Assembly: GCA_937876355.1 (NCBI GenBank)
Contig: CALFHN010000041.1
Coordinates: 1 to 64,000 of the forward strand
Length of the DNA: 64,000 bases
DNA from: an uncultured Bacteroidota bacterium
GTDB taxonomy: Bacteria; Bacteroidota; Rhodothermia; Rhodothermales; UBA10348
Reading direction: 5' to 3'
Within the stretch, counting starts at the first letter, position 1. Each line of letters starts with the position of its first letter. The notes beneath the pieces are model-generated. The model saw only the letters and a list, made by a program, of their open reading frames with translations. It had not been told where the DNA came from and made no database searches. The position numbers and the translations under genes are program-made. Below, piece after piece: positions 20,735 through 29,572 of this stretch.

Positions 20735-22515
20735 TAAGCCGTCTGCTTCCCTTCCAGAAAGAACGAAACACCGCAAGCGTGTTCGTCCAACCATTTGTCC
20801 ATAACGGCCCTAAATTCGGCCGGATCAGATGCTATCAAAGCCTTTTTTGCCAAAGCTTGGCCTTCACTCATTTTCATGGCTCGAATGACGCGTTTGATTC
20901 CGGGCAAATAAATTGGAGAAGCCGAAAAAGTATCAACACCCAATCCCAATAGCACCGGAACAGCCCTTAAATTTGTCGCAAGTTCGCCACACAAACTAAC
21001 GGGAATTCCGGCAGCTTTAGCTGCTGTTGTCGTCATTTGAATGAGTTGCAAAACTGCAGGGTGCATTTCATCATAAAGGTGAGCGACTAAATCATTACCA
21101 CGATCTACAGCCAACACATACTGGGTCAGGTCGTTGGTGCCAATCGAGAAAAAATCAGTTTCGCGGGCAAATTGATCTGCGGCAAGAGCAACCGAAGGCA
21201 CTTCCACCATAACCCCCATCGGAACGTTGGGATCGAAGTCAATTCCTTCAGCCTTTAGATCGAGCATCGTGTTTTGCATGATCTCCCTAAACGACCGGAC
21301 TTCGCGAATGGACGATACCATTGGTAGCAGAATGCGAACGGGACCAAATGCGCTAGCTCGTAGCATGGCCCGAAGGTTGGGAACGAGCAATTCCATCTTA
21401 TCTAACATGATTCGGATACCGCGCCAACCCAAAAATGGATTGTGCTCGCGGTTTCCCATGGGGAGCATTTTATCTCCCCCTAGATCTAATATCCTGAATG
21501 TTGTGGTATTGGGACGGGCAGCTTCCACCACTTCCAAGTAATGGGTAAACTGCTCCGTTTCAGTTACTAGGGCTCGCCCCTCCATCAACAAAGCCATTTC
21601 GGTTCTGTATAAGCCAATACCTTCTGCACCGTATTCAGCCAATTGGACGAGCTCTTCTCGCAATTCAAGATTTGCTTGCAAGCCTACATGATGTCCATCC
21701 AGTGTCTCGGCCGGGAGCGGAACGAGCGTTTTATCCTCCTGAACCAATCGAGAGTAACGCTCCTGCTTAGACACGTAATGTGCAAGGGTTGCTTCATCCG
21801 GATTGACAAGTACTTCCCCTTTGATTCCGTCTAGAATAATGAGATCACCAGGTTTTACCACATTTGTAATTCCGTGGGTGCTCACAATAGCCGGAACATG
21901 TAGTGCCCTTGCCATGATGGATACGTGAGAAGTTGGACCGCCAAAGTCTGTCACGCAACCTAAAATCCCTTTCCTGCTGAACAAGATGATATCAGCGGCC
22001 GTAAGGTTTTCCGAAATGACGATGCTATTTTCGTCAACAGCGGAAAGTATGCGACCTCGTCTGAGGTGTCGGATAATGCGCTCCTGAATATCCAACAAAT
22101 CATTTGCTCGCTCCCGAAGATATTCACTGTCTGAGGCCTCCATCAACCGGCGGTGTTTGGTCATCACCGTTTGAACAGCATATCCAGCGTTCACGCTACT
22201 TTTTTCAATAAGATCGACCACTTCAGGATATAGCGATTGATCCCTTAGCATGAGAAGTTGAGCTTCAAATATCGTTGCGCTATGCTCGCCTAACTTTTCG
22301 CGAGTAATCGAAATGATTTTATTTAGGTCTCGCTCCGCTCTTCGTACGGCATCTTCGAATCGAGAAAGTTCATTTTTTAGAACTTTTGAATCGATACTTA
22401 TTTTTTCAACGTCAAACGATACTTTCGCAAACAGAAATGCGGGACCAATCGCGATTCCAGGAGAAACGGCAATTCCTCGCTCAAGCGCACTAGATATAAG
22501 ATTGGTTGATATCAT
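20734..22515 (-). CDS. ptsI: PEP-protein phosphotransferase, enzyme I of the PTS
   Basis: Enzyme I takes phosphate from phosphoenolpyruvate and passes it to HPr. The 593-residue product has the swivelling His domain with GGPTSHVSIMARAL (active His near residue 193). The HPr-binding helical insert precedes this and the PEP-binding TIM barrel follows, with 'GIGLYRTEMALL', 'MVEVPSVALAADQFA', 'FFSIGTNDLTQYVLAVDR' and VSLCGELA. It starts with ATG 2 bp after the HPr stop. No sugar-specific EII gene is seen in the window, so the pathway here may be regulatory or use components elsewhere. Confidence 0.95.
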   Translation of the reverse strand: MISTNLISSALERGIAVSPGIAIGPAFLFAKVSFDVEKISIDSKVLKNELSRFEDAVRRAERDLNKIISITREKLGEHSATIFEAQLLMLRDQSLYPEVVDLIEKSSVNAGYAVQTVMTKHRRLMEASDSEYLRERANDLLDIQERIIRHLRRGRILSAVDENSIVISENLTAADIILFSRKGILGCVTDFGGPTSHVSIMARALHVPAIVSTHGITNVVKPGDLIILDGIKGEVLVNPDEATLAHYVSKQERYSRLVQEDKTLVPLPAETLDGHHVGLQANLELREELVQLAEYGAEGIGLYRTEMALLMEGRALVTETEQFTHYLEVVEAARPNTTTFRILDLGGDKMLPMGNREHNPFLGWRGIRIMLDKMELLVPNLRAMLRASAFGPVRILLPMVSSIREVRSFREIMQNTMLDLKAEGIDFDPNVPMGVMVEVPSVALAADQFARETDFFSIGTNDLTQYVLAVDRGNDLVAHLYDEMHPAVLQLIQMTTTAAKAAGIPVSLCGELATNLRAVPVLLGLGVDTFSASPIYLPGIKRVIRAMKMSEGQALAKKALIASDPAEFRAVMDKWLDEHACGVSFFLEGKQTA

Positions 22516-22517
22516 TT

Positions 22518-22787
22518 CTACTTCTCTTCCCCAAAACCATCTTCAAACAAAAGGGCCAAAGCATCGGCTGCTTCGATTTCGTCTTCGCCGTCAAATTGCA
22601 AAATAAGAGTGGCGCCATGCTCTGCGGCTAATGTCATTACGCCAATAATGCTTTTGCCATTGATTTCGTAACCATCCTTCTGAATAAAAAATTCAGAACG
22701 AAACTGAGATGCCTTACGGACAATCATGGATGCTGGCCTGGTATGCAAGCCTGCCCGGTTTGTTACTGTTACTTCCCGTTCAATCAT
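22518..22787 (-). CDS. ptsH: HPr phosphocarrier protein
   Basis: The 89-residue protein keeps both key sites. The phosphoacceptor histidine is residue 15 in RAGLHTRPAS, and the regulatory serine is residue 46 in NGKSIIGVMTL. In bacteria with HPr kinase that serine is phosphorylated for catabolite control. It receives phosphate from the enzyme I encoded immediately downstream, with a 2-bp gap. A full-length HPr with an intact Ser46 but no neighbouring permease genes fits the partial PTS seen in several Bacteroidota-like lineages. Confidence 0.95.
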   Translation of the reverse strand: MIEREVTVTNRAGLHTRPASMIVRKASQFRSEFFIQKDGYEINGKSIIGVMTLAAEHGATLILQFDGEDEIEAADALALLFEDGFGEEK

Positions 22788-22838
22788 GGACTAGTGATTC
22801 AAATAATTGATAATTATACTTTTTCCTCATCACAGATT

Positions 22839-23825
22839 CTAGTAAGACCGAACGGCCATTTTATCGATTAATGACACAATAGCATCTTTCCCCATCGAAT
22901 CGGGTAATCTATTGCAAAGCAAAGCCGCTTGATCTGAATGATAGAGTACGGCATTTTGGGCTGACTCTAATACACCCATTTCGTCTAATAGTAATCGAGC
23001 AGCACTAATTTTATTTTCGGCCAATCCTCGATCTCTTATCATGTCATGAAAAAACTTACTTTCTGTATCCCGCTCAACTTGAATGGCGCTCAGGAGAAGA
23101 AACGTTTTTTTTGCCGTCAACAAATCTCCACCGATAGGCTTACCCCATTGACCAGAACTAGCCGTAAGATCCAAAAGGTCGTCTTGAATTTGAAATGCCC
23201 GTCCCAAATGATGACCGATTTGGTCCAAAAGAACTAAATCATCGGCTGTCGCCTGGCCAGTCAAAGCTCCCAATACTAGGCTTGTGCAGAGTAAAGCAGA
23301 TGTTTTTTGGTCAATCATGCTCAAATAGTCATCCAAATCCACATCCTGCCTGGATTCGAAAGTCATATCTCGAATTTGCCCTTCGCAGAGTGCACGCACC
23401 GTATCCCCAAATCTAGTTAAACCTAGTCGCAACGTTTGGTCTGGAAGAGCTAATAAGAGCGCAGAGGCACTTCCGAGCAAATAGTCTCCAGTTAAAATGG
23501 CCGTTGGCTCATCCCATTTTACATGAACCGTCTGTCGACCTCTTCGGGAATCTGAACCATCCATAATGTCATCGTGCACCAAGGTAAATATGTGGAATAT
23601 TTCCATTGCTGCTCCAATCTCGATCGCAGTACTGTGAGATCCGCCAAATACATCGGCCGCCGCCAAACAAAGCTGAGGACGCAGACGCTTACCAGGGCTT
23701 TGAAGAACATATTTGACGGGATCATAAAGCCCCGCCGGTTCCCCGAGAATCGCTGCTAGTTCCAGGCGACTCTCAATATCTCGTTGGTTAGTCTGGAGAA
23801 ACTCCAGCAGGGTCGTTTTCTCCAT
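22839..23825 (-). CDS. Polyprenyl (isoprenyl) diphosphate synthase
   Basis: This enzyme would chain isopentenyl diphosphate units for quinone tails, carrier lipid or carotenoids. The 328-residue protein holds both aspartate-rich motifs: FTLVHDDIMDGSDSRRG (first, about residues 84-92) and FQIQDDLLDLTAS (second). It also has GKRLRPQLCL and GGDLLTAKKTFLL. Product chain length cannot be read without modelling the residues before the first motif; the geranylgeranyl or octaprenyl range are both possible. It lies between HPr and adk with 51 and 18 bp gaps. Confidence 0.92.
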   Translation of the reverse strand: MEKTTLLEFLQTNQRDIESRLELAAILGEPAGLYDPVKYVLQSPGKRLRPQLCLAAADVFGGSHSTAIEIGAAMEIFHIFTLVHDDIMDGSDSRRGRQTVHVKWDEPTAILTGDYLLGSASALLLALPDQTLRLGLTRFGDTVRALCEGQIRDMTFESRQDVDLDDYLSMIDQKTSALLCTSLVLGALTGQATADDLVLLDQIGHHLGRAFQIQDDLLDLTASSGQWGKPIGGDLLTAKKTFLLLSAIQVERDTESKFFHDMIRDRGLAENKISAARLLLDEMGVLESAQNAVLYHSDQAALLCNRLPDSMGKDAIVSLIDKMAVRSY

Positions 23826-23843
23826 AATTCGATAGCTGGTCCC

Positions 23844-24482
23844 CTATCCGGCTGAATTCATTATTGCGGCGAGAATTCGATCATACACTTGTTCAAAAGA
23901 ACCTGTACCCTCGATTTCCTGAAGTAGGCCCAATGAACGGTAATATTCTTGAACAGGATGAGTTGACTCCTGATATATCTTCAATCGAGGCAATATTGCT
24001 TCGGGCAAATCGTCAATTCGCTGAATTATGACTCCCGGTTCGGCATCGGCCGGAGGCGGTTTAAAGTCCAAGTGATAGTTTTCACCTGTTATGCGGTTCA
24101 CGCGCCGTTTTGAAAGTCGATCTATTATGTCTTCATTGGATACTACGAGGCTTAAAACCGTGTCCAGGTGTGTGTTGTGGCTTTTCAAAAACTCCGCTAA
24201 CCAATCTGCCTGCTCAATCGTACGTGGATATCCATCCAGAACAAAACGATCATATTGGCAAGAAGTCATTGCTGCTTCAGCCAAACTCCGAACAAGTGGG
24301 CCCGGTACCAACTTGCCTTGCTCAACATAAGATGCTGCTTCAAGGCCTAATTTGGATTCACTTCTAATGGCTCGGCGTAGCAAAATGCCCGTCGAAATGT
24401 GAGTAACCTTCTCACGCTCTGATAAAAACTGGGCCTGCGAACCTTTTCCCACACCGGGAGGTCCAAATAAAACGATGCGCAT
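23844..24482 (-). CDS. adk: Adenylate kinase
   Basis: Adenylate kinase balances ATP, ADP and AMP. The 212-residue protein has the P-loop FGPPGVGKGSQAQFL, the AMP-binding 'ISTGILLRRAI', the catalytic 'VLDGYPRTIEQADWL' and a long LID segment 'RRVNRITGENYHLDFKPP'. The LID carries no cysteine cluster, so it is the zinc-free form. It is read in the same direction as the prenyl synthase 18 bp downstream. Confidence 0.95.
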   Translation of the reverse strand: MRIVLFGPPGVGKGSQAQFLSEREKVTHISTGILLRRAIRSESKLGLEAASYVEQGKLVPGPLVRSLAEAAMTSCQYDRFVLDGYPRTIEQADWLAEFLKSHNTHLDTVLSLVVSNEDIIDRLSKRRVNRITGENYHLDFKPPPADAEPGVIIQRIDDLPEAILPRLKIYQESTHPVQEYYRSLGLLQEIEGTGSFEQVYDRILAAIMNSAG

Positions 24483-24575
24483 AAGTCAAAAAAAGTCCTG
24501 CTGCCGAGGATTAAATCTTAAAGGCTTCTTTGCACCCCAAAGACAGCTAAAAGATTCCAGTCTAATGTTAGTTCT

Positions 24576-25070
24576 TCAAGAGGAAGGTTTCTCTTTTAAA
24601 CGATTTCGTAAGTAATCTGCCAGTTCAGTTCCGGCCATCGTAACTCCTGCCTGCATGACCTGTTTTAATACTGTTGCTAAGACACCTTCCGTTTCAGAAG
24701 AAAGACGCATTAGCGGCGGTTGTTCTTGAAATGCGGTGTGGATGGCTTCTTCAGAATTAGAACCCTTCCGGAGCAACTCTGCTACTCTAGAAGCCAACTG
24801 GTTTGATAGTTGGTGTACTCCATCATCGTATTCAATGGCATTGGAGGAAGATTTTTTTCTAAAAAAGATGAATCCAACTAAAAGTCCGGCCCCAACAGCC
24901 ATTGCAACTTTTGATTTTGCCCCTTGCTTTACAACGGACAATAACACCGGCATTTTTCCCGGCACTTTCGACTCAAGAGACTCAAAACGGCCTGAAATAG
25001 CTTGGCTCTTTTCTTTTAGGCGCTGCTCGATTTGGGCTTTTGTCAGATTTTCCTGTTGGACTTTACTCAT
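24576..25070 (-). CDS. Small membrane protein paired with a holin-X-like protein, function unknown
   Basis: The 164-residue protein begins with a charged helical segment ('TKAQIEQRLKEKSQAISGRFE'), has one glycine-rich membrane helix ('VAMAVGAGLLVGFIFFRKK', about residues 55-75) and ends in a helical C-terminal domain ('VLKQVMQAGVTMAGTELADYL'). The layout resembles small DUF3618/YtxH-type envelope proteins that often accompany DUF1469 proteins. I do not know its function. The start codon overlaps the stop of the upstream gene as ATGA. Confidence 0.7.
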   Translation of the reverse strand: MSKVQQENLTKAQIEQRLKEKSQAISGRFESLESKVPGKMPVLLSVVKQGAKSKVAMAVGAGLLVGFIFFRKKSSSNAIEYDDGVHQLSNQLASRVAELLRKGSNSEEAIHTAFQEQPPLMRLSSETEGVLATVLKQVMQAGVTMAGTELADYLRNRLKEKPSS

Positions 25071-25615
25071 AACTCAGAATTTAAAAGCGAATCGTTGGCG
25101 GTTGAATTATCGTCCTTTTCAGTTCTTTGTTCCAACCTTTTCAAAGGCTCTACACTTTCACTATCGCCAAAAACATCACGTTTGGAAAATCGAGGCCGCG
25201 ACAAATTGACGATGAATGTCAACACCGTCATTAGCAAACCTACAATGAGGTATCCGTAAGCTGCATTTTCTAACCATAAACCGATTGCTTCAGCAATACC
25301 AATCAGTACAAAAAGAAGCGCAAATAGAGCAAAAATGACGACAGCAGCGATCGAAATAAGCTTTTGAGTAGCATTTTCAATTCGCTCTTCTATTTCATAT
25401 TGGAATAATTGAACGCGCAGCTCAATCCATTCTTTGATATCCGATACCAAACCTCGAGTCTCGCGCGAAAACGCTCCAAGTCTTGACTCATTTCCAGGTT
25501 TTGATGATGTATTGGTCTTCGCTTTTGAATTGCCCATACTATTCCCTTCAGAATCGATTAGATCAGAATCTGCGTCAATATTGGTTGATTCAGTTTGTTC
25601 AGTGGGTCGAGCCAT
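25067..25615 (-). CDS. Phage-holin-superfamily-III-like (DUF1469) membrane protein
   Basis: The 182-residue protein has a charged N-terminus, a helix 'VSDIKEWIELRVQLFQYEIEER' and two transmembrane segments ('LISIAAVVIFALFALLFVLIG' and 'YGYLIVGLLMTVLTFIVNLS'). This is the pattern of the DUF1469/YqjE/holin-X proteins. Despite the name these are chromosomal membrane proteins linked to envelope stress, not phage lysis genes, and nothing else phage-like is nearby. It is translationally coupled (ATGA) to the next small membrane gene. The two are separated from adk by about 90 bp. Confidence 0.78.
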   Translation of the reverse strand: MARPTEQTESTNIDADSDLIDSEGNSMGNSKAKTNTSSKPGNESRLGAFSRETRGLVSDIKEWIELRVQLFQYEIEERIENATQKLISIAAVVIFALFALLFVLIGIAEAIGLWLENAAYGYLIVGLLMTVLTFIVNLSRPRFSKRDVFGDSESVEPLKRLEQRTEKDDNSTANDSLLNSEL

Positions 25616-25729
25616 GGACGATTGATCTTTGATAAATAGTACGAATCTGCTTTGCGTTTGCGCAAGAGATTCAAATTATTGTACGCATCAAACTTAATCT
25701 AGTCTCCTATCTACAGAATAGCCCTCGTC

Positions 25730-26758
25730 TCAAGTACGTAGAAAACTACTATGCGATCGGTTGTCCGGATGCCAGTTTAAAGTAGGCCGTTGTGCTGTTC
25801 CCAGAGGTTCCCAACCGGCATTTTTAGAATGCAATCGCTCTGAACTGAACACTCCTTGAAGACGATCTTTGTTGGCGTCGATCCACTCGGTAACTTCTTC
25901 CAGAGCATCGTATTGAACCCAACGAATATGGCATGGACCCTGTTCAATGGGCTCACCACGAGAAAGAAGAAACTGATAGTCTTCAGAGTAGGCGTGGGGC
26001 GTTTTTAAAGCGGCAAGTAAGGCTTGCTGCATCTTAAGAGGCCCTGACGTTAAATCATGAGCAGGAAACATAACTCTGTGCGCACCAAATGAATCCAGTA
26101 CTCCGTCTATGCTCATCCTACGCGGAGCAAAAACAATTGAAACACTTCGGCACCCCATTCCCTCATGCATAAGTGCATCTTCGGCTAAGGCGACGAGAGC
26201 GTCTTCGTCTTCCCTTCCATCCAATACGGCCACCGCGATGCGGTGGCCTCGAAACCAACACTGTTTTGAGGAGAGGCCGATATCACTTGCGCTTCTCTGT
26301 ATCTCGCCAATCACATCGTCGGATCCAGAAACGATCAGCCGATTGCAGGCATTTAATGCATCCTTTTGAGATAACAACGTCGCCTTAGGGTCTGCCCCAC
26401 TTCGCTTAATTTCGGCTAAAAACGCTGGGAATAGATAAGGGCTCTTTGACGAAACCGATCCTATATACCGATGTCCGCTGAGCACGACCGCCAAATAATC
26501 TTGCAATTCCACCATTGGGATGTTGCCTGGATTTAAGACCGCAACAGTATCTGAATTCGCAGACAGTAATTCCCTTTTCCAGTCCACTAATGATTCTTCG
26601 GTAAGAAGACTCATTTGCTGGTTAACGGCAAACGCGATCGAGAATTCTGAAAATCTATTCGCTTCTGCAAGCGTCTTTCTCGTGGCTACGGCTCGCGGTG
26701 TGTGCTCTGGATCTTCCCAGAGCCTAGCTGCAGAACAAATACTTTTAATCAATTCCAC
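25730..26758 (-). CDS. LuxC-like acyl-CoA reductase
   Basis: The 342-residue protein resembles the acyl-CoA reductase family that includes LuxC, with its aldehyde-dehydrogenase-like fold. It contains 'VAVLNPGNIPMVELQDYLAVVLSG' in the cofactor region, 'RHIVSGSDD'-like spacing ('NRLIVSGSDDVIGEIQ') and a cysteine in 'MGCRSVSIVFAPRRM', the likely nucleophile region. Bacteroidota relatives are annotated as acyl-CoA reductase and would reduce a fatty acyl-CoA to the aldehyde with NADPH. It follows crcB by 3 bp and thiolase before that. Neither luxD/E nor luciferase genes are present. The precise substrate is unknown. Confidence 0.8.
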   Translation of the reverse strand: MELIKSICSAARLWEDPEHTPRAVATRKTLAEANRFSEFSIAFAVNQQMSLLTEESLVDWKRELLSANSDTVAVLNPGNIPMVELQDYLAVVLSGHRYIGSVSSKSPYLFPAFLAEIKRSGADPKATLLSQKDALNACNRLIVSGSDDVIGEIQRSASDIGLSSKQCWFRGHRIAVAVLDGREDEDALVALAEDALMHEGMGCRSVSIVFAPRRMSIDGVLDSFGAHRVMFPAHDLTSGPLKMQQALLAALKTPHAYSEDYQFLLSRGEPIEQGPCHIRWVQYDALEEVTEWIDANKDRLQGVFSSERLHSKNAGWEPLGTAQRPTLNWHPDNRSHSSFLRT

Positions 26759-26761
26759 TTT

Positions 26762-27148
26762 TTAAACTACCTGAGGGAAAAGCCACCTGGCAAGGGTAAA
26801 ACCGGCAAAAGCCGCGAGTAGCGCTCCACTATTATTGGCCAACACATTGCCGAGAGCCAAATTGATAGAACCGGATTCAAACAATCTCAACGATTCTAAT
26901 GCATAGGCGGAAAACGTAGTAAATGCGCCCATCATCCCGATGATAAAAAGTGCATTTATTCGTTCTGGGCCAGAGCTCTGGTTAAGATAAGCCCAAGCAA
27001 AACCAGCCAAAAAAGAACCCAGTACATTTACGATTAATGTACCCCAAGGAAAGGAGCCGCCAGCTACTCGAAACACAAGTAAAGAGATGCCATACCTCAT
27101 ACTTGCCCCTAATGCCCCGCCAGCCAGTATGTATACTAGTTTAGACAT
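26762..27148 (-). CDS. crcB: Fluoride efflux channel CrcB/Fluc
   Basis: Fluc dimers expel fluoride from the cytosol. The 128-residue protein has four membrane segments and the family signatures 'GGALGASMRYGIS', 'FPWGTLIVNVLGSFLAGF' (with the conserved asparagine) and 'GMMGAFTTFSAYALES' (the phenylalanine box TTFS). The ATG at 27148 is preferred to 27184, which would add twelve polar residues. It overlaps the upstream thiolase gene by 8 bp. No fluoride riboswitch is visible in front, as expected for an internal operon gene. Confidence 0.92.
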   Translation of the reverse strand: MSKLVYILAGGALGASMRYGISLLVFRVAGGSFPWGTLIVNVLGSFLAGFAWAYLNQSSGPERINALFIIGMMGAFTTFSAYALESLRLFESGSINLALGNVLANNSGALLAAFAGFTLARWLFPQVV

Positions 27149-28331
27149 GCTCGATTGCGATTGCCGTTCCACCGCCTGTACCATGACAAATACTCGCCAT
27201 TCCGCGTTCTAGCCCCCGGTTTACGAGTGCGTGTGCCAGGGTCCCTAAAATTCTTGCACCTGACGCACCTATTGGATGACCCAACGCAATTGCTCCGCCA
27301 TTCACATTCATTTTGTCATATGAAACGCCCAACATGTCTTTCATGAGAACAGTGTTGATCGAAAACGCCTCGTTATTTTCAACTAAATCAAAGTCACTCA
27401 TTGAAAGATTAAGTTTCTTCAAAACGTTTTGTACGGATGGAATTGGAGCCTCAGCAAATCTCCATGGAAGACCGGAAGACCAAGAACTTGCCATGATTCT
27501 GGCAATGGGCTTCAACCCATATTTTTTAACTGCTTCACTACTAGCAATCATCAAAGCACAAGCTCCATCACTTATCTGACTGCTATTACCTGCAGTCAAA
27601 ACGCCAGCTTTATCAAACGCAGGTCGTAATTTTGTTAAAGATTCAGTTGTGGTCTCTGGCCTAATCCCCTCATCTTTGGTCAGTGACACCATGTCCCTGC
27701 GCACTTTGTAATCTATAGGAGCCACTTCCGCATCAAAAGCGCATGTGCTCCAAGCTTTTTCAGCGCGAGTATGCGACATCAGCGCGACTTCGTCTAATTG
27801 CTCGCGGGTAATTCCTTTTTCTGCAGCCAATCGTTCGGTTTGAACACCCATCGCTTCTCCGCTCATAGGGTCTGTCAATCCGTCATATAACAACAAATCG
27901 GTTAGTCCCTCAGGATTGCCCATTAAAAATTTGTATCCCCATCTTGCGCGGTGCGAAAGATAAAATCCAGTTCCCGACATCGATTCAGTTCCACCTGCCA
28001 TTATTAAATCGGCTTCTCCTGCTCGAATTAGGGTGGCAGCCTGCATTACGCTCATCATCCCGGATGAACATACCATGTCGATACTAAAACCATCCACCGT
28101 TTCCGGAATACCCGCTTTGAACGCGGCCTGCCTTGGAATTAATTGTCCTTGCCCGGCCCTCAATACGTTTCCGAAAATGTAGAGGTCAAGATTGGCCCCT
28201 TTGACGCCGCTTCGTTCTAATGAGGCAGTCATGACATGGGCAGCCAAGTCTACTGAAGAATGGTCCTTTAATGCTCCGCCAAAAGTGCCTATTGGTGTTC
28301 GTACGGAATCTACAATGAAAACTTCACGCAT
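27141..28331 (-). CDS. Acetyl-CoA C-acyltransferase (thiolase)
   Basis: Thiolases join or cleave acyl-CoA and acetyl-CoA in beta-oxidation or acetoacetyl-CoA synthesis. The 396-residue protein has the nucleophilic cysteine in DMVCSSGMMSVMQAA (near residue 89), the histidine motif NGGAIALGHPIGASGARIL and the second cysteine in ICHGTGGGTAIAIE. The active site is complete. It is closest to the acetyl-CoA acetyltransferase type, but degradative and biosynthetic roles are not separable here. It heads a three-gene run with crcB and a LuxC-like reductase. Confidence 0.92.
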   Translation of the reverse strand: MREVFIVDSVRTPIGTFGGALKDHSSVDLAAHVMTASLERSGVKGANLDLYIFGNVLRAGQGQLIPRQAAFKAGIPETVDGFSIDMVCSSGMMSVMQAATLIRAGEADLIMAGGTESMSGTGFYLSHRARWGYKFLMGNPEGLTDLLLYDGLTDPMSGEAMGVQTERLAAEKGITREQLDEVALMSHTRAEKAWSTCAFDAEVAPIDYKVRRDMVSLTKDEGIRPETTTESLTKLRPAFDKAGVLTAGNSSQISDGACALMIASSEAVKKYGLKPIARIMASSWSSGLPWRFAEAPIPSVQNVLKKLNLSMSDFDLVENNEAFSINTVLMKDMLGVSYDKMNVNGGAIALGHPIGASGARILGTLAHALVNRGLERGMASICHGTGGGTAIAIEHV

Positions 28332-28446
28332 CTGCTTTGTATAGATTTTTCTGCGGTAATAACGGCACGGAAAAATACTATCTAAACCTTAGGGAAGTCA
28401 CGAAAGATGATTTCTAAAAGGGAATTCACCAAAAGCAGAAAGACCC

Positions 28447-28719
28447 TTAGTCCAACCAATTGGCCAAGGAGAGATCGTCCCTGGTATGAAATGCGAAATA
28501 TCCAATTAAAAGTCCGCGCACGAGCGTCTCGGCTTCGGATGTCGACACGGCAAAAACGTCATCCTTACAAGCAATATGGAAGCGCCCGTCAGTTGACGAA
28601 ATCGCCTTAATCAGGCCATAATCTTTACACAGCTGTATTAGCTCATCCAGACTTGGATGGTTATACAGCGTTTCGGTGCTAGCCCTGATTGGTCGAATGT
28701 TAGTTGCTTGTGCAAACAT
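28447..28719 (-). CDS. Small protein of unknown function
   Basis: The 90-residue ORF has a plausible amino-acid composition and no signal or membrane segment. It contains 'SLDELIQLCKDYGLIKAI' and ends 'FHTRDDLSLANWLD'. I recognise no family. It stands alone, 115 bp upstream of the thiolase gene in the same orientation, and no good Shine-Dalgarno is seen, which is usual for this genome type. A plus-strand ORF at 28407-28610 overlaps it but reads like a shadow with poor composition. Confidence 0.5.
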   Translation of the reverse strand: MFAQATNIRPIRASTETLYNHPSLDELIQLCKDYGLIKAISSTDGRFHIACKDDVFAVSTSEAETLVRGLLIGYFAFHTRDDLSLANWLD

Positions 28720-28871
28720 GAGATTTTACTCGGTTGTTTGAATGTATCTGGAGGAAGTTGCCCGTTAGGGATCTCCAAATAATCGCCTACCCATGGGGTA
28801 TCGTACAATTGAATAAAATCTTAACTCAAGCTAGCAAATAGCTAAACGTAGACAGGACTCGGACAAGTCAC

Positions 28872-28907
28872 GGCTTGAAAGGCTCGAAAGGCTCGAAAGG
28901 CTCGAAA
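28872..28907. repeat. Four tandem copies of a 9-bp unit
   Basis: Four units of GGCTCGAAA lie head to tail (the first reads GGCTTGAAA), ending 1 bp before the stop codon of the bacilliredoxin gene. The unit length equals three codons. It may be replication slippage next to the gene end. No function is evident. Confidence 0.8.
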
Positions 28908-28908
28908 T

Positions 28909-29424
28909 TTAGAGAATCGAGCGAAATGTGCTCGGCATATCTTCGGAGTTTCCTGACTCGATCGTTTCTGAACCAGTGGATTCAACACCCATAACTTCGC
29001 CTTTGCCGCAAAATTTCTGATAGGCGCCTACAAGATCGGTGGCAATTGCACTTGCTGAACGGCCCTCAATATTGCGGCGTTCTAGGACAAAAACGGGGTC
29101 CCCGTCTTTTAGAAGAGCCATAAATGGCGATGACGGAGGTATTCCAGCAAGGTATTGTCTAGCCGTGGCAGTGGCATCCATGTCTTGTCCTGCAAAAACA
29201 GTAACCATGCTGTCTGGCTGAGTCGGACTTTGGAGGGACATGCGAACCGCTGGCCTAGCATTAGCAGCGGCGCAGCCGCAAACTGAATTCACGATCAGCA
29301 ACATCGTTTTGCCATCCGTATCAGCAAATGCTTGGTCGACATCTTGTGACGTGCGTAGTTCTTTAACTCCAAATGCTGAAAGTTCAGCTCTCATCGGGGC
29401 TACTAGTGGCTCTGGGTAAGGCAT
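28909..29424 (-). CDS. Bacilliredoxin-type protein (YphP/BrxA/BrxB family)
   Basis: The 171-residue protein matches bacilliredoxins through its N-terminus ('MPYPEPLVAPMRAELSAFGVKEL') and the CGC active site in VNSVCGCAAANARP (cysteines near residues 49 and 51). Characterised BrxA/BrxB remove bacillithiol from oxidised protein thiols; this lineage's use of bacillithiol is likely but not shown here. The C-terminal 30 residues ('GVESTGSETIESGNSEDMP') are polar and extend past the usual fold, which is typically about 145 residues. The gene is isolated, with a 9-bp tandem repeat after it. Confidence 0.88.
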   Translation of the reverse strand: MPYPEPLVAPMRAELSAFGVKELRTSQDVDQAFADTDGKTMLLIVNSVCGCAAANARPAVRMSLQSPTQPDSMVTVFAGQDMDATATARQYLAGIPPSSPFMALLKDGDPVFVLERRNIEGRSASAIATDLVGAYQKFCGKGEVMGVESTGSETIESGNSEDMPSTFRSIL

Positions 29425-29572
29425 AATCCAAGCGGAATGATGTAATAAAATATGTAGGGGTGCAACAAGACCTCATCCTAATTGATCCATCAATCTTTTG
29501 TAATTTCTGTTAATGAAATTGAGTCGCGGTCCGATAAAGAAAGAGAAGCGCTATTAAACAATCACCATTTTC

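Noticed and set aside
25067-25615. Prophage remnant (holin)
   Set aside because: The protein belongs to the chromosomal DUF1469/holin-X type and no other phage gene is nearby.
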